A stretch of DNA of 64,000 nt from Chloroflexota bacterium (GCA_005880985.1 VBIQ01000004.1:1-64000); one strand, 5' to 3'; positions 7,994-16,873 are shown, counted from the first letter of the stretch. Notes: generated from the letters alone by a model not told the origin. A program made the numbers and translations.

Positions 7994-8011
7994 CCGCCGG
8001 GTCGCCGGCGG
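7994..8011 (-). terminator. Hairpin between RidA gene and ccdA
   Basis: A perfect 7-bp stem CCGCCGG/CCGGCGG with a GTCG loop lies in the 51-bp gap after the RidA stop. There is no T-tract, so it is only a candidate terminator. Confidence 0.35.
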
Positions 8012-8021
8012 AACCGGCGGC

Positions 8022-8555
8022 TCAGCCGGCCGGAGCGGTGGTCTCGGCGGTGCGCGCGACCGGCTGGGAGGGCACCGGTCGGGCCACCAGGTCGCGGAAG
8101 ACGCGGAAGACGGCGCTCACCTCGACCGCGGCGCCGAGCGGCAGATCGCTGGTGCCCAGGGCGGTGCGGGTGTGGCGGCCGCGCTCGCCGAAGACCTGGA
8201 AGAGCAGGTCCGACGCGGCGTTGAGAACCTTCGGCTGCTGCCCGAATCCGGGCGCGCTGCGCACGAACCCGGTCAGCTGAACCACCTGGCGGATGGCATC
8301 CAGCGAGCCGATGTGATGCCGCAGCAGCGCCAGCAGGTTGAGCACGCACAGCCGCGCCGCCTCGGCTCCGTCGGCGACGTTGAGGTCGTCGCCCACGACG
8401 CCGGCGTAGCGGAGCTCGCCGTTCCACACCGGCAGGACGCCGCTGGTGTACAGCATGTCGCCAACCACCGTCACCGGCTGATAGGCGCCCACCGCAGCCG
8501 GTGGAGCCGGCAGTTCGATGCGGAGCTCGCGGACCCGAAGATCGGGGCTGCTCAT
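8022..8555 (-). CDS. RidA-family protein (reactive intermediate deaminase)
   Basis: A 177-aa RidA/YjgF/UK114-family protein, longer than the usual 125-130 residues because of extensions at both ends. Family features are SGVLPVWNGEL (in place of the SGQ segment), the LRHHIGSLDAIRQVVQLTGFV strand-helix and TRTALGTSDLPLGAAVEV, which aligns with the R-x-x-V-x-x-x-x-LP active-site region. RidA hydrolyses reactive enamine/imine intermediates from PLP enzymes. The arginine before TALG is present. No clear -10 box lies next to the ATG; a TAGGCT at 8620-8625 (minus) could drive a leadered mRNA. Confidence 0.8.
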   Translation of the reverse strand: MSSPDLRVRELRIELPAPPAAVGAYQPVTVVGDMLYTSGVLPVWNGELRYAGVVGDDLNVADGAEAARLCVLNLLALLRHHIGSLDAIRQVVQLTGFVRSAPGFGQQPKVLNAASDLLFQVFGERGRHTRTALGTSDLPLGAAVEVSAVFRVFRDLVARPVPSQPVARTAETTAPAG

Positions 8556-8671
8556 GAAAAAACCAATGCCCGCTGCAGAGGCCTACCGGCCGCCGCCGGG
8601 CGACCGAACGTACTGATCGAGCCTAACTGACCCGCTGCCGAGCATCGAGTGGGACCACGCGAAAAGGTTGT

Positions 8672-8685
8672 AAAGGAAAGCCTTT
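8672..8685 (-). terminator. Weak hairpin after the VWA gene
   Basis: A 5-bp stem AAAGG/CCTTT with a 4-nt loop occurs 41 nt past the VWA stop, followed on the minus strand by two short T-runs. It is the only palindrome in the 171-bp gap 8556-8726, which holds no gene that I can support. Confidence 0.25.
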
Positions 8686-8726
8686 GGTATTGAAAGCTGC
8701 CCGGTGGATCCGCCTGTGGATTCGGC

Positions 8727-10127
8727 TCACCGTTGCGGCGGGGTGACCATGGCGTCGATGGCCGCCTCGAGCTGCGCCAGGGTGCGCACCTCGGCTGCCT
8801 GGGTGCAGAACGGCAGGTAGTCCGGCATCGACGAGTCGCCCAGTCCCCAGCTCAGTCGCGACTCGGGGTTGAACCAGACCAGCCGGCGCGCGCGGCTGGA
8901 CAGCGTCTCGAGCAGCTCGGCGCGCGCCGGCGTGTAGTTCCCCCGACCGTCGCCGAGCACGAGCACGATGGTTCGCGACGTCACCGCGTCGGGGTAGACG
9001 CGCAGGAAGCGCTCCAGGCTGCGGCCGTAATTGGTCGACGAGTAGTAGGCGATTCCGCTCGGCTGAAGCGCTCGGCTGATGGCGCTGTCGACGTCGCTGG
9101 TGACGAACTCCTCGGTCACCTCGACGACGTCACTGACGAAGACGAAGCTGCGCACCCGGCTGAAGCGGTCCTGCAGCCGGTAGAGAAAGTGCAGCATGAA
9201 GCGCACCGTCGCCTGCACGGAGTTGCTGATGTCGCACAGCGCCACCACCTGAGGCCGGCGCCGCCGGTGATGCTGCCAGCGGATCTTGAACGGCACCCCG
9301 CCGCTGGAGAGGTTGGCACGCCAGGTCCGCTGCATGTCGAGGGCTCCTCGCCGCATCGGCCGGCGCCGCAGCTCGGGGAGCGAGTCGAGCTTGTGTCCCA
9401 AGCGCTCGACCAGCCTGGTCATCTCGGCGGTCTCCTGTGCCGAGGCGGCGCCCAGCTCCGAGGCGGCCAGCAGGGAGCGCCGACGCCGCTGCCGGTTCTC
9501 GATGTCGATGCGCTCGAACTCGTCGCGCACCACCCCGCGCACGGTGGTGCGCAGGCGGTCGAGCTGCTCGCGCATCCGGTCGCGCCAGGCACGCACCTGG
9601 TGGTCGGTGAAGCCGGCATCTCGAAGCGCGGCGGCGAAGCGGTCGAGCGCATCGTCGGCATTGCCACCGGCTCCCAGCGCGGCGAGGATGGTGCGCCCCA
9701 TCATCCCCTGCTGGAGAAGGCTCTCCATCGAGTCGATCCCGGCTTCAGCCGCCGCCTGCCGCACCAGCATCACGAGCTCCAGGTCGCCGGCGGCGAGGAG
9801 GCGGTCGAGCAACTCCTGCAGCTCGGCGCCGAGGGAGTCGAGCACCTCCGCCGGAAGTGGCGGCAGGGCGCTCTCCGCGGCGGAGACCGCGGGCACGTCG
9901 CCGTGGTGGCTGCCGTAGGGCGAGAAGTGGCGTGCGAACAGCTCCTCGAACAGCTCGATGTCGAGGTCGCGCTTCACCAGGGTGCCGCGCAGCGCTGCCC
10001 GGAAGCTGTCGCGATCGTCGACCTCGACCGCTGCCGCCGCCCGCAGCGCGTCACCCGCCTCGGGCGGCGACACCCGCACCCCGGCCGCGCGCAGGGCGCG
10101 GACGAAGCCGAGGATGTGCTCGTCCAT
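8727..10127 (-). CDS. CoxE-like VWA-domain protein
   Basis: A 466-aa cytosolic protein of the CoxE/YeiN-type VWA family. The N-terminal half is helical (FVRALRAAGVRVSPPEA is the family opening). The C-terminal half is a von Willebrand A fold with VALCDISNSVQ in the MIDAS position (D-x-S-x-S), then SFVFVSDV and LVLGDGRGNY. Members work with MoxR AAA+ ATPases as chaperones that insert metal cofactors or remodel target proteins, as in CO dehydrogenase maturation. Here the MoxR gene ends directly at this ATG (TAG-ATG, no gap), so the two are almost certainly a functional pair. No coxLMS genes are in the window. Confidence 0.87.
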   Translation of the reverse strand: MDEHILGFVRALRAAGVRVSPPEAGDALRAAAAVEVDDRDSFRAALRGTLVKRDLDIELFEELFARHFSPYGSHHGDVPAVSAAESALPPLPAEVLDSLGAELQELLDRLLAAGDLELVMLVRQAAAEAGIDSMESLLQQGMMGRTILAALGAGGNADDALDRFAAALRDAGFTDHQVRAWRDRMREQLDRLRTTVRGVVRDEFERIDIENRQRRRRSLLAASELGAASAQETAEMTRLVERLGHKLDSLPELRRRPMRRGALDMQRTWRANLSSGGVPFKIRWQHHRRRRPQVVALCDISNSVQATVRFMLHFLYRLQDRFSRVRSFVFVSDVVEVTEEFVTSDVDSAISRALQPSGIAYYSSTNYGRSLERFLRVYPDAVTSRTIVLVLGDGRGNYTPARAELLETLSSRARRLVWFNPESRLSWGLGDSSMPDYLPFCTQAAEVRTLAQLEAAIDAMVTPPQR

Positions 10128-11045
10128 CTAGCTGAGCAGCTCGGTCACGTTGTCGCGGCCCTTGCGCACGTCACCCTCGTACTTGAGCACCAGCGAGAGG
10201 GTGGAGGTGACCACCTCGGGGTCGAGCCGGTCGACGTTCAGCAGGACCAGCGCCCGCACCCAGTCGATCGACTCCGAGATCGACGGCAGCTTGCGCAGGC
10301 CGAGGGCACGCAACCGCACCATCGCCGCCGCCACCGCCTGTGCCAGCTCATCCGGCGCCTCCGGCACCCGCCGCCGCAGGATCGCGCGTTCGCGCTCGAC
10401 GTCGGGGAAGTCGAGGTGGAGGTGGAGGCAGCGGCGCCGCAGGGCGTCGCTCAGCTCGCGGGCGTTGTTGCTGGTGAGCACCACCAGCGGGCGGGTATGT
10501 GCCGTGAGTGTCCCCAACTCGGGGACCGTCACCTGGAAGTCGCTGAGCACCTCGAGCAGGAAGGCCTCGAACTCGGCGTCGGCCTTGTCGATCTCATCGA
10601 CGAGGAGCACGCAGGCCTGGTCGGAGAGGATGGCGCGCAGCAGCGGGCGGGGCAGCAGGAAGCGGTCGCTGAAGAAGACGTCGTCCTGGCTGGCGATGCG
10701 CTCCACCGCGTCCCGCAGCGTGGTGGCGTCGCCGACCGTCTCGCCGATCTTGTCACGGAGGATCTGAGTGTAGAGCAGCTGCTTGGCGTACTCCCACTCG
10801 TAGAGCGCCTTGGCCTCGTCCAGACCCTCGTAGCACTGCAGCCGTACCAGCTCGCGCCCCAGCGCCCCGGCCAGGGCCCGCGCCAGCTCGGTCTTGCCCA
10901 CCCCCGCCGGTCCCTCGACCAGCACCGGCTTCTCCATCCGCGCCGCCAGGTAGGTGACGGTGGCCGCGTCGCGGTCGATCAGGTAGTCGACCGCGTCGAG
11001 CCGCGCCACGCAGTCGGCGACGGAGACGAACTCGTCGCTGCTCAT
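10128..11045 (-). CDS. MoxR-family AAA+ ATPase
   Basis: A 305-aa MoxR ATPase. Walker A GPAGVGKTE (about residues 44-52), Walker B LLVDEIDKAD, sensor 1 LTSNNAREL and the arginine-finger region LRRRCLHL are all present; the C-terminal lid ends NVTELLS. MoxR proteins form hexamers and act with VWA partners to activate enzymes. Alternative upstream in-frame codons are inside the preceding gene, so the ATG at 11045 is used; it shares one base with that gene's TGA (TGATG), showing coupling. It is the middle gene of a propeller-MoxR-VWA operon. Confidence 0.92.
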   Translation of the reverse strand: MSSDEFVSVADCVARLDAVDYLIDRDAATVTYLAARMEKPVLVEGPAGVGKTELARALAGALGRELVRLQCYEGLDEAKALYEWEYAKQLLYTQILRDKIGETVGDATTLRDAVERIASQDDVFFSDRFLLPRPLLRAILSDQACVLLVDEIDKADAEFEAFLLEVLSDFQVTVPELGTLTAHTRPLVVLTSNNARELSDALRRRCLHLHLDFPDVERERAILRRRVPEAPDELAQAVAAAMVRLRALGLRKLPSISESIDWVRALVLLNVDRLDPEVVTSTLSLVLKYEGDVRKGRDNVTELLS

Positions 11046-12430
11046 CAGGGAGGACCCTCGATGTCGAGATAGCGCTGGCGCCAACGCAGCAGGATGTAGG
11101 CGACCACCACCACCAGCAGCAACTCCGGCGCCAGGGGAAATGGCCATTGGACCAGGTAGCGGAGCGCGCGCAGGGCGAGCGACGAGGAGGCGGACGGGGC
11201 CGTGGTGGTCGGCCTGGCCACCGGCGTCGGAACCGGTGTCGGCGTCGCCGGCACCGGGGTGGCGACGGCTGTCTCGGCACCGAGCGCCGGCGGCGCCGGG
11301 GCACTGGCGTCGAGCTCGCGGTAGACGGCACCGCCCTTGCCCGGCGGGTTGACCCCCACCAGTACGGCCGGCGGCCGCCCGCCGGCCACCGACACCGCGA
11401 TGCAGGTGACGTTGCGCCGCGCGTCGGGGAGTCCCTGGTCGGCGGGGGCGAAGGTGGCGCCACCGTCGGTGGAGCGGAACAGCGCCCCCCCGGTGCTGCC
11501 GCCGGCGTCGCTTCCCCCGTAGAGGAGGTTGGGGTCGGCCGGGCTGAAGGCGGCGGTTGTCAGCGTCACCTGGTCCGACGGGAGCCCGGTGCTTGCGGTC
11601 CAGGTGCTGCCGCCGTCCCCGCTGCGGAAGGTGCCCTTGGTGGTGGTGGCCGCCAGGGGGCGCACCGGGCCTCCCTGGGGCAGCGGCCCGGCGCTCACCG
11701 CGGAGACGATCGCCGAGCTCGGAAGCCCCTGCTGCAGCACCTCCCAGGACGCGCCGGCGCCGCTGTTGCGGAAGAGGAAGCCCTGGTTGAGGTTGCCCCC
11801 GTCGGCCCCGGCGACCAGGGTGAACTGCGGCTCGTTGGCGGATAGCGCCAGGGCGCTGACGTCGTAGCCGTGCAGGCCGCCCGGATGCCACTGCTTTCCG
11901 TCGGCACTGACCGCGATCCCGTTGCTGGTCCCCGCCGCCAGCCCTCCGAGGCCGAGGGCGAGGACGCGGACGTTGAGGTTGCCCAAGCCCGCCGACGCGT
12001 CGGCCCAGCTGACGCCGCCGTCGTCGGTGCGCTGGACGCCGCGGCCGGACAGCCCGGCGAAGGCGGCGTTGGGTGCCCCCGGTGCGAAGCCCACGCTCCA
12101 GGCGCGGATGCCCCGCAGCGAGGTCGTCTGCCAGCTCGCTCCGAGGTCGACGGAGCGGTAGACGCCGCCGTCGGTGCCGGCCAGCACCACCGCCGGGTTG
12201 GCGGGGTCGACCGCGAGGCTCCAGACGCGGCCGCCGCCGAGGCCGGGGAAGCTGGACGCGGCCCAAGGGCTGTCGGCGGCCGAGGGAGCGGCCGGCCGAA
12301 GACCCGCCAGAATGGCGAGAAGGGTCGCCCCAGCGGCGGCCGAGGCGGTCCAGCGTCGGGACCGGGGACGGTGGCGTCGCGGGGCGCCGGGCGGTGGCCC
12401 CGGCGAGGTCGAGCGACGGGGAGGGGTCAC
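11045..12430 (-). CDS. Membrane-anchored BNR/Ycf48-like beta-propeller protein
   Basis: A 461-aa protein. It has a basic N-terminus with a hydrophobic export segment (SAAAGATLLAILAGL), then about 300 residues of beta-propeller with repeated Asp-box/BNR units (GVYRSVDLGASW, GVQRTDDGGVSW, GTFRSGDGGSTW, ALFRSTDGGATF), a Thr/Pro/Val-rich linker, and a C-terminal helix (LAPELLLVVVVAYILLRWR). The propeller would lie outside the membrane and the tail in the cytosol. The propeller type is shared by sialidase-like and Ycf48-like proteins; catalytic sialidase residues are not evident. GTG at 12430 is chosen because a TATCCT box lies 11 nt upstream; the frame is open for 50 more codons. Confidence 0.78.
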   Translation of the reverse strand: MTPPRRSTSPGPPPGAPRRHRPRSRRWTASAAAGATLLAILAGLRPAAPSAADSPWAASSFPGLGGGRVWSLAVDPANPAVVLAGTDGGVYRSVDLGASWQTTSLRGIRAWSVGFAPGAPNAAFAGLSGRGVQRTDDGGVSWADASAGLGNLNVRVLALGLGGLAAGTSNGIAVSADGKQWHPGGLHGYDVSALALSANEPQFTLVAGADGGNLNQGFLFRNSGAGASWEVLQQGLPSSAIVSAVSAGPLPQGGPVRPLAATTTKGTFRSGDGGSTWTASTGLPSDQVTLTTAAFSPADPNLLYGGSDAGGSTGGALFRSTDGGATFAPADQGLPDARRNVTCIAVSVAGGRPPAVLVGVNPPGKGGAVYRELDASAPAPPALGAETAVATPVPATPTPVPTPVARPTTTAPSASSSLALRALRYLVQWPFPLAPELLLVVVVAYILLRWRQRYLDIEGPP

Positions 12431-12441
12431 AACCGCCGGGG

Positions 12442-12447
12442 AGGATA
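12442..12447 (-). promoter_or_regulatory. TATCCT -10 box for the propeller-MoxR-VWA operon
   Basis: TATCCT on the minus strand lies 11 nt before the GTG at 12430. Expected initiation would leave only a few leader nucleotides. Confidence 0.45.
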
Positions 12448-12572
12448 GCAGCGGTGCCTCGGCGACCGGCCCTGAGAACTCGGTCGCCGGGCCGCCGCGA
12501 CCGCGGCGGACGGGGTCACCGGTTGCCGACAATGGCCCGGCCACGCAGCCGACCGCGTGTGGAGGGCTGGCG

Positions 12573-13511
12573 GTGATCATCGACGCCCACTACCACCTCG
12601 TCGAGGACGGCTTCTTCCACGACGCCTGGTGGGAGGGCATCGGGCGGACCTACCAGGGGATCATGCGCGCCGGCGGGTCCGAGCTCCCCGGCCAGCCGCT
12701 GGAGATCGGCAAGGGCGTCGCGGCGGCCTCGGTGTACGACCCCGGAGGCGCGCGCATGCTCGCCGACATGGAGGCCGCGGGCATCGACGGCACCGTCTTC
12801 CTCGCCCTCGACTACGGTCTGCGCACCGGTGAGAGCGCGGTGCCCGTCATCGAGCAGAACCGGCGGGTCGCCGACGTCGCCCGCGCCAACCCGGGCAGGG
12901 TCATCCCTCTCTTCACCATCGACCCGCGCCGCGACGGCGCTCTCGACGCATTCCGCCAGGCGGTCGAGGACTGGGGGATGAAGGGGCTGAAGCTGCACTG
13001 CTCGGCCGGCTTCTTCCCGCACGACGAGGTGTGCCATCCGCTGTACGCCTACTGTCAGGAGCGCGGGCTGCCGGTCCTGCTCCACACCGGCAATCAGCCA
13101 TCGCCGATGAAGGCGCGCTACACCATGCCCGAGCATGTCGACGACGTCGCCGCCGACTACGGCGATCTCACCATCGTCTGCGCCCACCTCGCCTTTGCCT
13201 GGCATCCTCAGCTGCTGTCGCTGGCAGCGGTCAAGCCGAACATCTACATGGACTTCTCCGGCTGGCAGCCGTCGTTCAGCCGTCACCCCGAGGAGCTGCT
13301 GGCCATCCTGCGACGCATCGTCGACGAGATCGGCGCTCACCGCGTGCTCTGGGGTTCCGACGGCCCCTACCTCAACGTGCTCATGCCGGTGGCGGAGTGG
13401 CGGCGCAACTTCGAGAGGGCGGCGCGCGCGCGCGGCTTCTCGGAGGCCGAGCTCGGCCAGCTGATGGGCGACGCGGCGGCGGCGGTGTACGGCGCCGCCC
13501 GTCCGGCGTGA
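12573..13511 (+). CDS. Amidohydrolase-2 family TIM-barrel hydrolase/decarboxylase
   Basis: A 312-aa member of the amidohydrolase 2 family (ACMSD/4-oxalomesaconate hydratase type). It opens with IIDAHYHLVEDG (metal-binding HxH), continues through KGLKLHCSAGFF, VLLHTGNQ and CAHLAFAWH, and ends with VLWGSDGPYLN (terminal metal Asp). Such enzymes decarboxylate or hydrate aromatic-ring degradation products. The GTG start is preceded by GGAGGG (12561-12566) at proper distance; the longer open frame upstream is antisense to the propeller gene. It leads a cassette with an alcohol dehydrogenase and an F420-type oxidoreductase. Confidence 0.82.
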   Translation: MIIDAHYHLVEDGFFHDAWWEGIGRTYQGIMRAGGSELPGQPLEIGKGVAAASVYDPGGARMLADMEAAGIDGTVFLALDYGLRTGESAVPVIEQNRRVADVARANPGRVIPLFTIDPRRDGALDAFRQAVEDWGMKGLKLHCSAGFFPHDEVCHPLYAYCQERGLPVLLHTGNQPSPMKARYTMPEHVDDVAADYGDLTIVCAHLAFAWHPQLLSLAAVKPNIYMDFSGWQPSFSRHPEELLAILRRIVDEIGAHRVLWGSDGPYLNVLMPVAEWRRNFERAARARGFSEAELGQLMGDAAAAVYGAARPA

Positions 13512-13524
13512 TCCGGACAGAACC

Positions 13525-14511
13525 ATGCGGGCGATGGTGCTGGAGGCGCAGCGCACCCCCTTGCGCTTGATGGAGTGTGGCGCGCCGTCGCCCGGCAGCG
13601 GTGAGGTCCTCATCGATGTCAGCGTCTGCGCGGTGTGCCGCACCGACCTGCATGTCGCTGATGGAGAGCTTCCCGACCCCAAGCTGCCGCTGATCCTGGG
13701 GCATCAGATCGTCGGCCGGGTGTCGGCGACCGGCACCGGCGTCGACGATCTCTCGCCCGGCGCGCGCATCGGGGTTCCCTGGCTGGGCTGGGCGTGTGGC
13801 GCCTGCCGGTACTGCCTCAGCGGGCGCGAGAACCTCTGCGAGTTCGCCCGCTTCACCGGCTATCAGATCGACGGCGGCTACGCCGCTCAGACCGTCGCCG
13901 ACCGGCGCTTCTGCCTGCCCATCCCCGCCGGCTATTCCGACCTGCAGGCGGCGCCCCTGCTCTGCGCCGGCCTCATCGGCTACCGCGCCCTGCGGCGGAC
14001 CGGGGATGCGGAGCGGCTCGGCCTCTACGGCTTCGGCGCCTCCGCCCACATCGTCATCCAGCTCGCCCGCCACCAGGGGCGCCGGGTGTTCGCCTTCACC
14101 CGTCGCGACGATGCGGCGGCACAGCGGTTCGCCCTGCAGCTGGGCGCCGAGTGGGCCGGTGACTCGCTGGAACCGGCACCCGAGGAGCTCGACGCCGCCA
14201 TCATCTTCGCTCCCGCCGGCGAGCTGGTTCCGGCGGCGCTCCGCGCCGTCACTCGCGGCGGCACAGTGGTCTGCGCCGGGATCCACATGAGCGACATTCC
14301 CGGCTTTCCCTATGAGTTGCTGTGGGAGGAGCGCACCCTGACCTCGATCGCCAATCTGACCCGGCGGGACGGGGAGGAGTTCCTGACCCTGGCGCCGCTG
14401 GTTCCGGTGCGGACGGAGGTGGAGACGCATCCCCTCGAGGACGCGAACGCGGCGCTGGCGCGGCTGCGCACCGGTGAGGTGCGTGGCGCCGCGGTGCTGA
14501 CGGTGGAGTGA
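13525..14511 (+). CDS. Zinc-dependent alcohol dehydrogenase
   Basis: A 328-aa MDR-superfamily dehydrogenase. The catalytic zinc Cys is in CAVCRTDLH and the His in LGHQIVG; the structural-zinc cysteines appear as the spaced set in WACGACRYCLSGRENLC. The Rossmann segment is unusual, reading GLYGFGASAHIV instead of GxGGxGx, matching the AdhP-like/zinc-binding alcohol dehydrogenases with GFGASAH. It oxidises alcohols or reduces aldehydes with NAD(P). It starts 13 nt after the amidohydrolase gene and is followed 4 nt later by the LLM gene, so all three form one operon. Confidence 0.9.
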   Translation: MRAMVLEAQRTPLRLMECGAPSPGSGEVLIDVSVCAVCRTDLHVADGELPDPKLPLILGHQIVGRVSATGTGVDDLSPGARIGVPWLGWACGACRYCLSGRENLCEFARFTGYQIDGGYAAQTVADRRFCLPIPAGYSDLQAAPLLCAGLIGYRALRRTGDAERLGLYGFGASAHIVIQLARHQGRRVFAFTRRDDAAAQRFALQLGAEWAGDSLEPAPEELDAAIIFAPAGELVPAALRAVTRGGTVVCAGIHMSDIPGFPYELLWEERTLTSIANLTRRDGEEFLTLAPLVPVRTEVETHPLEDANAALARLRTGEVRGAAVLTVE

Positions 14512-14515
14512 GCGC

Positions 14516-15472
14516 ATGACCCGACCCTTTCGCTTCATGGGCCCCGTCCCAGAACCGCAGCCGAAAGGTCGATGGCAGGACGCGCTGCGACGCATGGAGG
14601 ACCTGGGCTTCAGCAGCGCCCGCGTCGTCGACCACTTCACCGAGACCAGCGCCCTCGAACCGATCACCGCCATGACCGCGGCGGTGGCGGTGACCAGGCG
14701 GCTGCGCGTGGTCTCGCTGGTGGCCTGCAACGACTACCGCCACCCGGTGATGACTCATCGCATGGCGGCCTTCATCGACGTGCTCTCCGAGGGACGGCTC
14801 GAGCTCGGTCTCGGCGCGGGCTGGATGCGCAGTGACTACGACGCCGCCGGCATCGGCTACGACACCGCCGCGGTCCGCATCGCCCGTCTCGGGGAGGCGG
14901 TGTCGGTGATCAAGCGTCTCTTCGGTGACGCGCCGGTCGATCACCATGGCGAGCATTACCGGATCAGCGGACTCAACGGGCTCCCCAAGCCGGTGCAGCG
15001 TCCGCATCCGCCGCTGTTGATCGGTGGCGGAGGACGGCGCATCCTCTCCCTCGCTGCGCGCGAGGCCGACATCGTGGGCATCAACGCCAACATGCGCGCC
15101 GGTGCGGTGACCAGCGAGGCGGCGGCGGATCTGGGACCGGACTCGATCGCCGAGAAGGTGCTCTGGGTTCGCGAGGCGGCCCTCGCCGCCGGGCGGCAGC
15201 CGGACAGCTACGAGCTGCAGATCAGCTGCTTCGTGACCAACGTGACCAAGACCACCGAAGCGGCGCGGCAGGCGCTCGAGGGCGTCGCCGGCTACTTCGG
15301 CATGAGCGGAGCGGACGAGGTCGCCACCTCGCCGGGGGTGCTGGTGGGCACCGTCGAGCAGTGCGTCGAGACGCTGCAGGAGCGGCGTGAGCGCTATGGC
15401 TTCAGCTATTTCGACCTGCGCGCCGATCCCGAGACCACCGCCCCCATCGTCGCCCGCCTGAGCGGGACCTGA
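14516..15472 (+). CDS. LLM-class F420-dependent oxidoreductase
   Basis: A 318-aa luciferase-like TIM-barrel oxidoreductase of the F420-binding type. Family marks are the opening FRFMGPV, AVTRRLRVVSLV, the GRLELGLGAGW segment near residue 98, and PHPPLLIGGGG near residue 163 in the cofactor-binding region. The C-terminal part has VGTVEQCVETLQERRERYGFSY-like sequence typical of the TIGR03621 subgroup. It probably performs a hydride transfer on a small oxidised metabolite supplied by the two upstream enzymes; the substrate is unknown. The neighbouring dehydrogenase hints at a degradation or redox-cycling pathway. Confidence 0.87.
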   Translation: MTRPFRFMGPVPEPQPKGRWQDALRRMEDLGFSSARVVDHFTETSALEPITAMTAAVAVTRRLRVVSLVACNDYRHPVMTHRMAAFIDVLSEGRLELGLGAGWMRSDYDAAGIGYDTAAVRIARLGEAVSVIKRLFGDAPVDHHGEHYRISGLNGLPKPVQRPHPPLLIGGGGRRILSLAAREADIVGINANMRAGAVTSEAAADLGPDSIAEKVLWVREAALAAGRQPDSYELQISCFVTNVTKTTEAARQALEGVAGYFGMSGADEVATSPGVLVGTVEQCVETLQERRERYGFSYFDLRADPETTAPIVARLSGT

Positions 15473-15477
15473 CCGTG

Positions 15478-15525
15478 CCGCCGGCCGAGCGCTGCTCGAC
15501 TCGGGCTCAGATCAGCGGCCGGCGG
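15478..15525. terminator. Bidirectional hairpin between convergent LLM gene and purA
   Basis: A 10-bp perfect stem CCGCCGGCCG (15478-15487)/CGGCCGGCGG (15516-15525) encloses 28 nt. Its right arm lies in the last codons of purA. No T-tract is present. Confidence 0.35.
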
Positions 15526-16790
15526 ATGATCGTCTGCTCGCGATCGGGACCGACCGAGATTGCGTCGATCGAGGCCCCGCATCGCTCCGCCAGCTGCTCG
15601 ACATAGTCGCGGCACGGCGCCGGCAGCTCCGCGAAGGACCGGCACTGCCGCGTCGGGGTCATCCATCCCGGCAGCTCGGTGTACTCCGGCTCGGCATGCT
15701 TCAGGTGAGAGATGTTGGCCATGGGATGGTCCCACCTCTCGCCCTTGCTCGTATATCCGGTGCAGATCTTGATCGTCTCCAGGGTGTCGAGCACGTCGAG
15801 CTTGGTGAGCACGATCGACTCGATGCCGTTGGTGTTGACGGCATAACGTGCCACCGCGGCGTCGAACCAGCCCACCCGGCGGGCCCGTCCGGTGGTGGTG
15901 CCGAACTCGGCACCGACCTCGCGGATGTACTCGCCGAGCTCACCCGTCAGCTCGGTGGGAAAGGGTCCGTACCCGACCCGCGTGGTGTATGCCTTGAACA
16001 CGCCCACCGTGTTGGTGACCCGTGACGGTGGGATACCGCTTCCCGTCAGTGCTCCCCCGGCTGTCGGCGCCGACGAGGTCACGTAGGGATAGGTTCCCAG
16101 GTCGAGATCGAGCATCACTCCCTGGGCGCCTTCGAGGAGGATGCGGCGGCCTTCCACCATCGCTCCCTGCACCAGCGGATAGATGTCGCGGATGTAGGGA
16201 TCGAGCAGCTCGCCGTAGCCGATGTACTCGTCGAGAATCGCCTGCTCGTCGAAGGGCTCGGCGCCGTAGAGCCTGGTGAGGGTCTCGTTCTTCAGGCGCA
16301 GCACGAAGCGCAGCTTCTTCTCGAGGAACTTGGGCTTCTGCAGGTCACCGATGCGGAAGCCGATGCGGCGCACCTTGTCCTCGTAGGTCGGCCCGACGCC
16401 TCGCCGGGTGGTCCCCAGGCGGTCGTCGCCGCGCTGCTGCTCGCCCAGCTGGTCGAACACCGGGTGGTAGGGCATCACCATGTGGGCTCGGTCGCTGATC
16501 ACCAGGTTGCGAGTGTCGACCCCCTGGGCCTGGATGTGCGCCAGCTCGGCCAGGAAGGCCTTGGGATCGACCACCACGCCGTGGCCGATCACGCACACCG
16601 TGTCGGGGCAGAGGATGCCGCTGGGGATGAGGTGGAAGCGAAACTCGCGACCCTCGCTGACCACGGTGTGCCCTGCGTTGTTGCCGCCCTGCGAGCGCAC
16701 CACCACGTCGACGCGATCGGCGAGCAGGTCGACGACCTTTCCCTTGCCTTCGTCGCCCCACTGGCCGCCCACCAGGATGGTCACGCTCAT
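15507..16790 (-). CDS. purA: Adenylosuccinate synthetase
   Basis: A 427-aa adenylosuccinate synthetase, which makes adenylosuccinate from IMP, aspartate and GTP in AMP synthesis. The N-terminal signature GGQWGDEGKGK (residues 8-18), GGNNAGHTVV, the IMP-binding GIGPTYEDK-type segment (here GVGPTYEDK), TGRARRVGWFD and TKLDVLDTL are all conserved. Length is normal for the family. The frame is open 21 codons further up, but homology and the TAGGCT box place the start at the ATG at 16790. Single-gene transcription unit. Confidence 0.97.
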   Translation of the reverse strand: MSVTILVGGQWGDEGKGKVVDLLADRVDVVVRSQGGNNAGHTVVSEGREFRFHLIPSGILCPDTVCVIGHGVVVDPKAFLAELAHIQAQGVDTRNLVISDRAHMVMPYHPVFDQLGEQQRGDDRLGTTRRGVGPTYEDKVRRIGFRIGDLQKPKFLEKKLRFVLRLKNETLTRLYGAEPFDEQAILDEYIGYGELLDPYIRDIYPLVQGAMVEGRRILLEGAQGVMLDLDLGTYPYVTSSAPTAGGALTGSGIPPSRVTNTVGVFKAYTTRVGYGPFPTELTGELGEYIREVGAEFGTTTGRARRVGWFDAAVARYAVNTNGIESIVLTKLDVLDTLETIKICTGYTSKGERWDHPMANISHLKHAEPEYTELPGWMTPTRQCRSFAELPAPCRDYVEQLAERCGASIDAISVGPDREQTIIRRPLI

Positions 16791-16800
16791 GGCGCGGGCA

Positions 16801-16806
16801 AGCCTA
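16801..16806 (-). promoter_or_regulatory. TAGGCT -10 box for purA
   Basis: TAGGCT on the minus strand sits 10 nt before the purA ATG. Transcription would begin within about 4 nt of the start codon. Confidence 0.45.
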
Positions 16807-16861
16807 GCAGGCGCCCCGCCGACACCAGCCGCGGGCCGTGCACTGCCCGCCACCGCTGGAC

Positions 16862-16867
16862 TACCGT
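16862..16867 (+). promoter_or_regulatory. TACCGT -10 box for the YyaL-like gene
   Basis: TACCGT is followed by GGGCGC and then the ATG at 16874. It rules out the ATG at 16838, which lies upstream of the box. Confidence 0.55.
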
Positions 16868-16873
16868 GGGCGC

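Noticed and set aside
8727..11045. Aerobic CO dehydrogenase locus
   Set aside because: Only the MoxR/CoxE-like pair is present; no coxL, coxM or coxS genes occur within the window.
8733..11072. 779-codon plus-strand open frame
   Set aside because: Antisense to the VWA and MoxR genes; shadow of their third-position GC bias.
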